A stretch of 64,000 nt of DNA from the NCBI GenBank assembly GCA_004212075.1, contig RXIF01000010.1, forward strand, positions 62,001 through 126,000, in the 5' to 3' direction. The notes under the pieces were generated by a model, which ran no database searches, had not been told where the DNA came from, and saw only the letters and a list, made by a program, of their open reading frames with translations. The DNA is from Candidatus Methanoliparum thermophilum. Its GTDB lineage: Archaea; Halobacteriota; Methanoliparia; Methanoliparales; Methanoliparaceae. A program made the position numbers and the translations under genes. Positions 63,930 to 64,000 of this stretch are shown piece after piece. The first letter of the stretch is position 1; every line of letters begins with the position of its first letter.

Positions 63930-64000
63930 CTTTATGCTAAAATACTCATAAATGTAAATATGTTGGTTTTGCTTACTTAAAGATTATTGATGCTCTAGAT

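Overview
The window is AT-rich chromosomal DNA from a euryarchaeon that makes coenzyme M and uses tetrahydromethanopterin (H4MPT) C1 chemistry, so a methanogen or a methane/alkane-oxidising relative. Domain-level evidence: both subunits of DNA polymerase D, Rpo7 and Spt4, aIF2-gamma, aRF1, the wyosine enzymes Taw1 and Taw3, RNase P subunit Rnp4, ribosomal proteins eS24 and eS31, archaetidylinositol-phosphate synthase and the archaeal CoA pathway. Metabolic evidence: a comA-comB-comDE cluster for coenzyme M and methenyl-H4MPT cyclohydrolase (mch). A crotonase opposite a phenylacetate-CoA-ligase/ACT pair adds acyl-CoA chemistry. The species cannot be fixed from this window; a Methanosarcinia, Syntrophoarchaeia or Methanoliparia relative would fit, as an inference.

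Layout. 1-5 kb: edge-truncated secreted transglutaminase-like gene, taw1, a dead carboxymuconolactone-decarboxylase-like gene, crotonase facing paaK-ACT, DUF167. 5-11 kb (minus strand): hisC/argD with a Fap7-type NMP kinase and archaetidylinositol-phosphate synthase, then pyrG-guaAB. 11-19 kb: Trm112 and small proteins, a sugar/nucleoside kinase, PolD large and small subunits. 19-27 kb: signal peptidase, a frameshifted marC, regulators, tRNA-Pro(TGG), a NitT/TauT-type ABC transporter, mtnA. 27-40 kb (plus strand): carAB, a YchF-like GTPase, coaBC, pantoate kinase and a divergent phosphopantothenate synthetase, aRF1, argS, mch. 40-48 kb (minus): a DUF1847 protein, a dead Cache-HAMP-PAS sensor, then a dense information-processing cluster (eS31, eS24, dephospho-CoA kinase, Spt4, Rpo7, PIN protein, aIF2-gamma) and two M24 peptidases. 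48-57 kb: SCP2 and metallopeptidase genes, Rnp4, the coenzyme M cluster, glyA, a SerB/coiled-coil fusion, DUF373. 57-64 kb (minus): isochorismatase-like protein, LeuC/homoaconitase large subunit, a restriction-modification pair whose nuclease gene has an in-frame stop, taw3, purQ, a CDF metal exporter and an intact MITE.

How the genes fit together. Three CoA-pathway genes sit in one operon and a fourth (dephospho-CoA kinase) lies in the ribosome/RNAP cluster. ComA, ComB and ComDE give most of the phosphoenolpyruvate route to coenzyme M; the sulfolactate dehydrogenase is not here. Several small genes under 60 codons are real (Trm112, Spt4, eS31, a 59-residue protein before mch).

Most of the window is ordinary core genome. 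The unusual signals are small: a two-hairpin repeat present between genes and also inside the PolD large-subunit gene, where it lengthens the linker before a terminal PCNA-binding motif; a MITE with perfect ends and a 6-bp target duplication plus a decayed relative upstream of glyA; recurring intergenic 13-bp palindromes; and four disrupted genes (CMD-like, marC, sensor, restriction enzyme). No CRISPR array, rRNA, prophage, intein or complete insertion sequence was seen. I did not recognise a clearly new multi-gene system.
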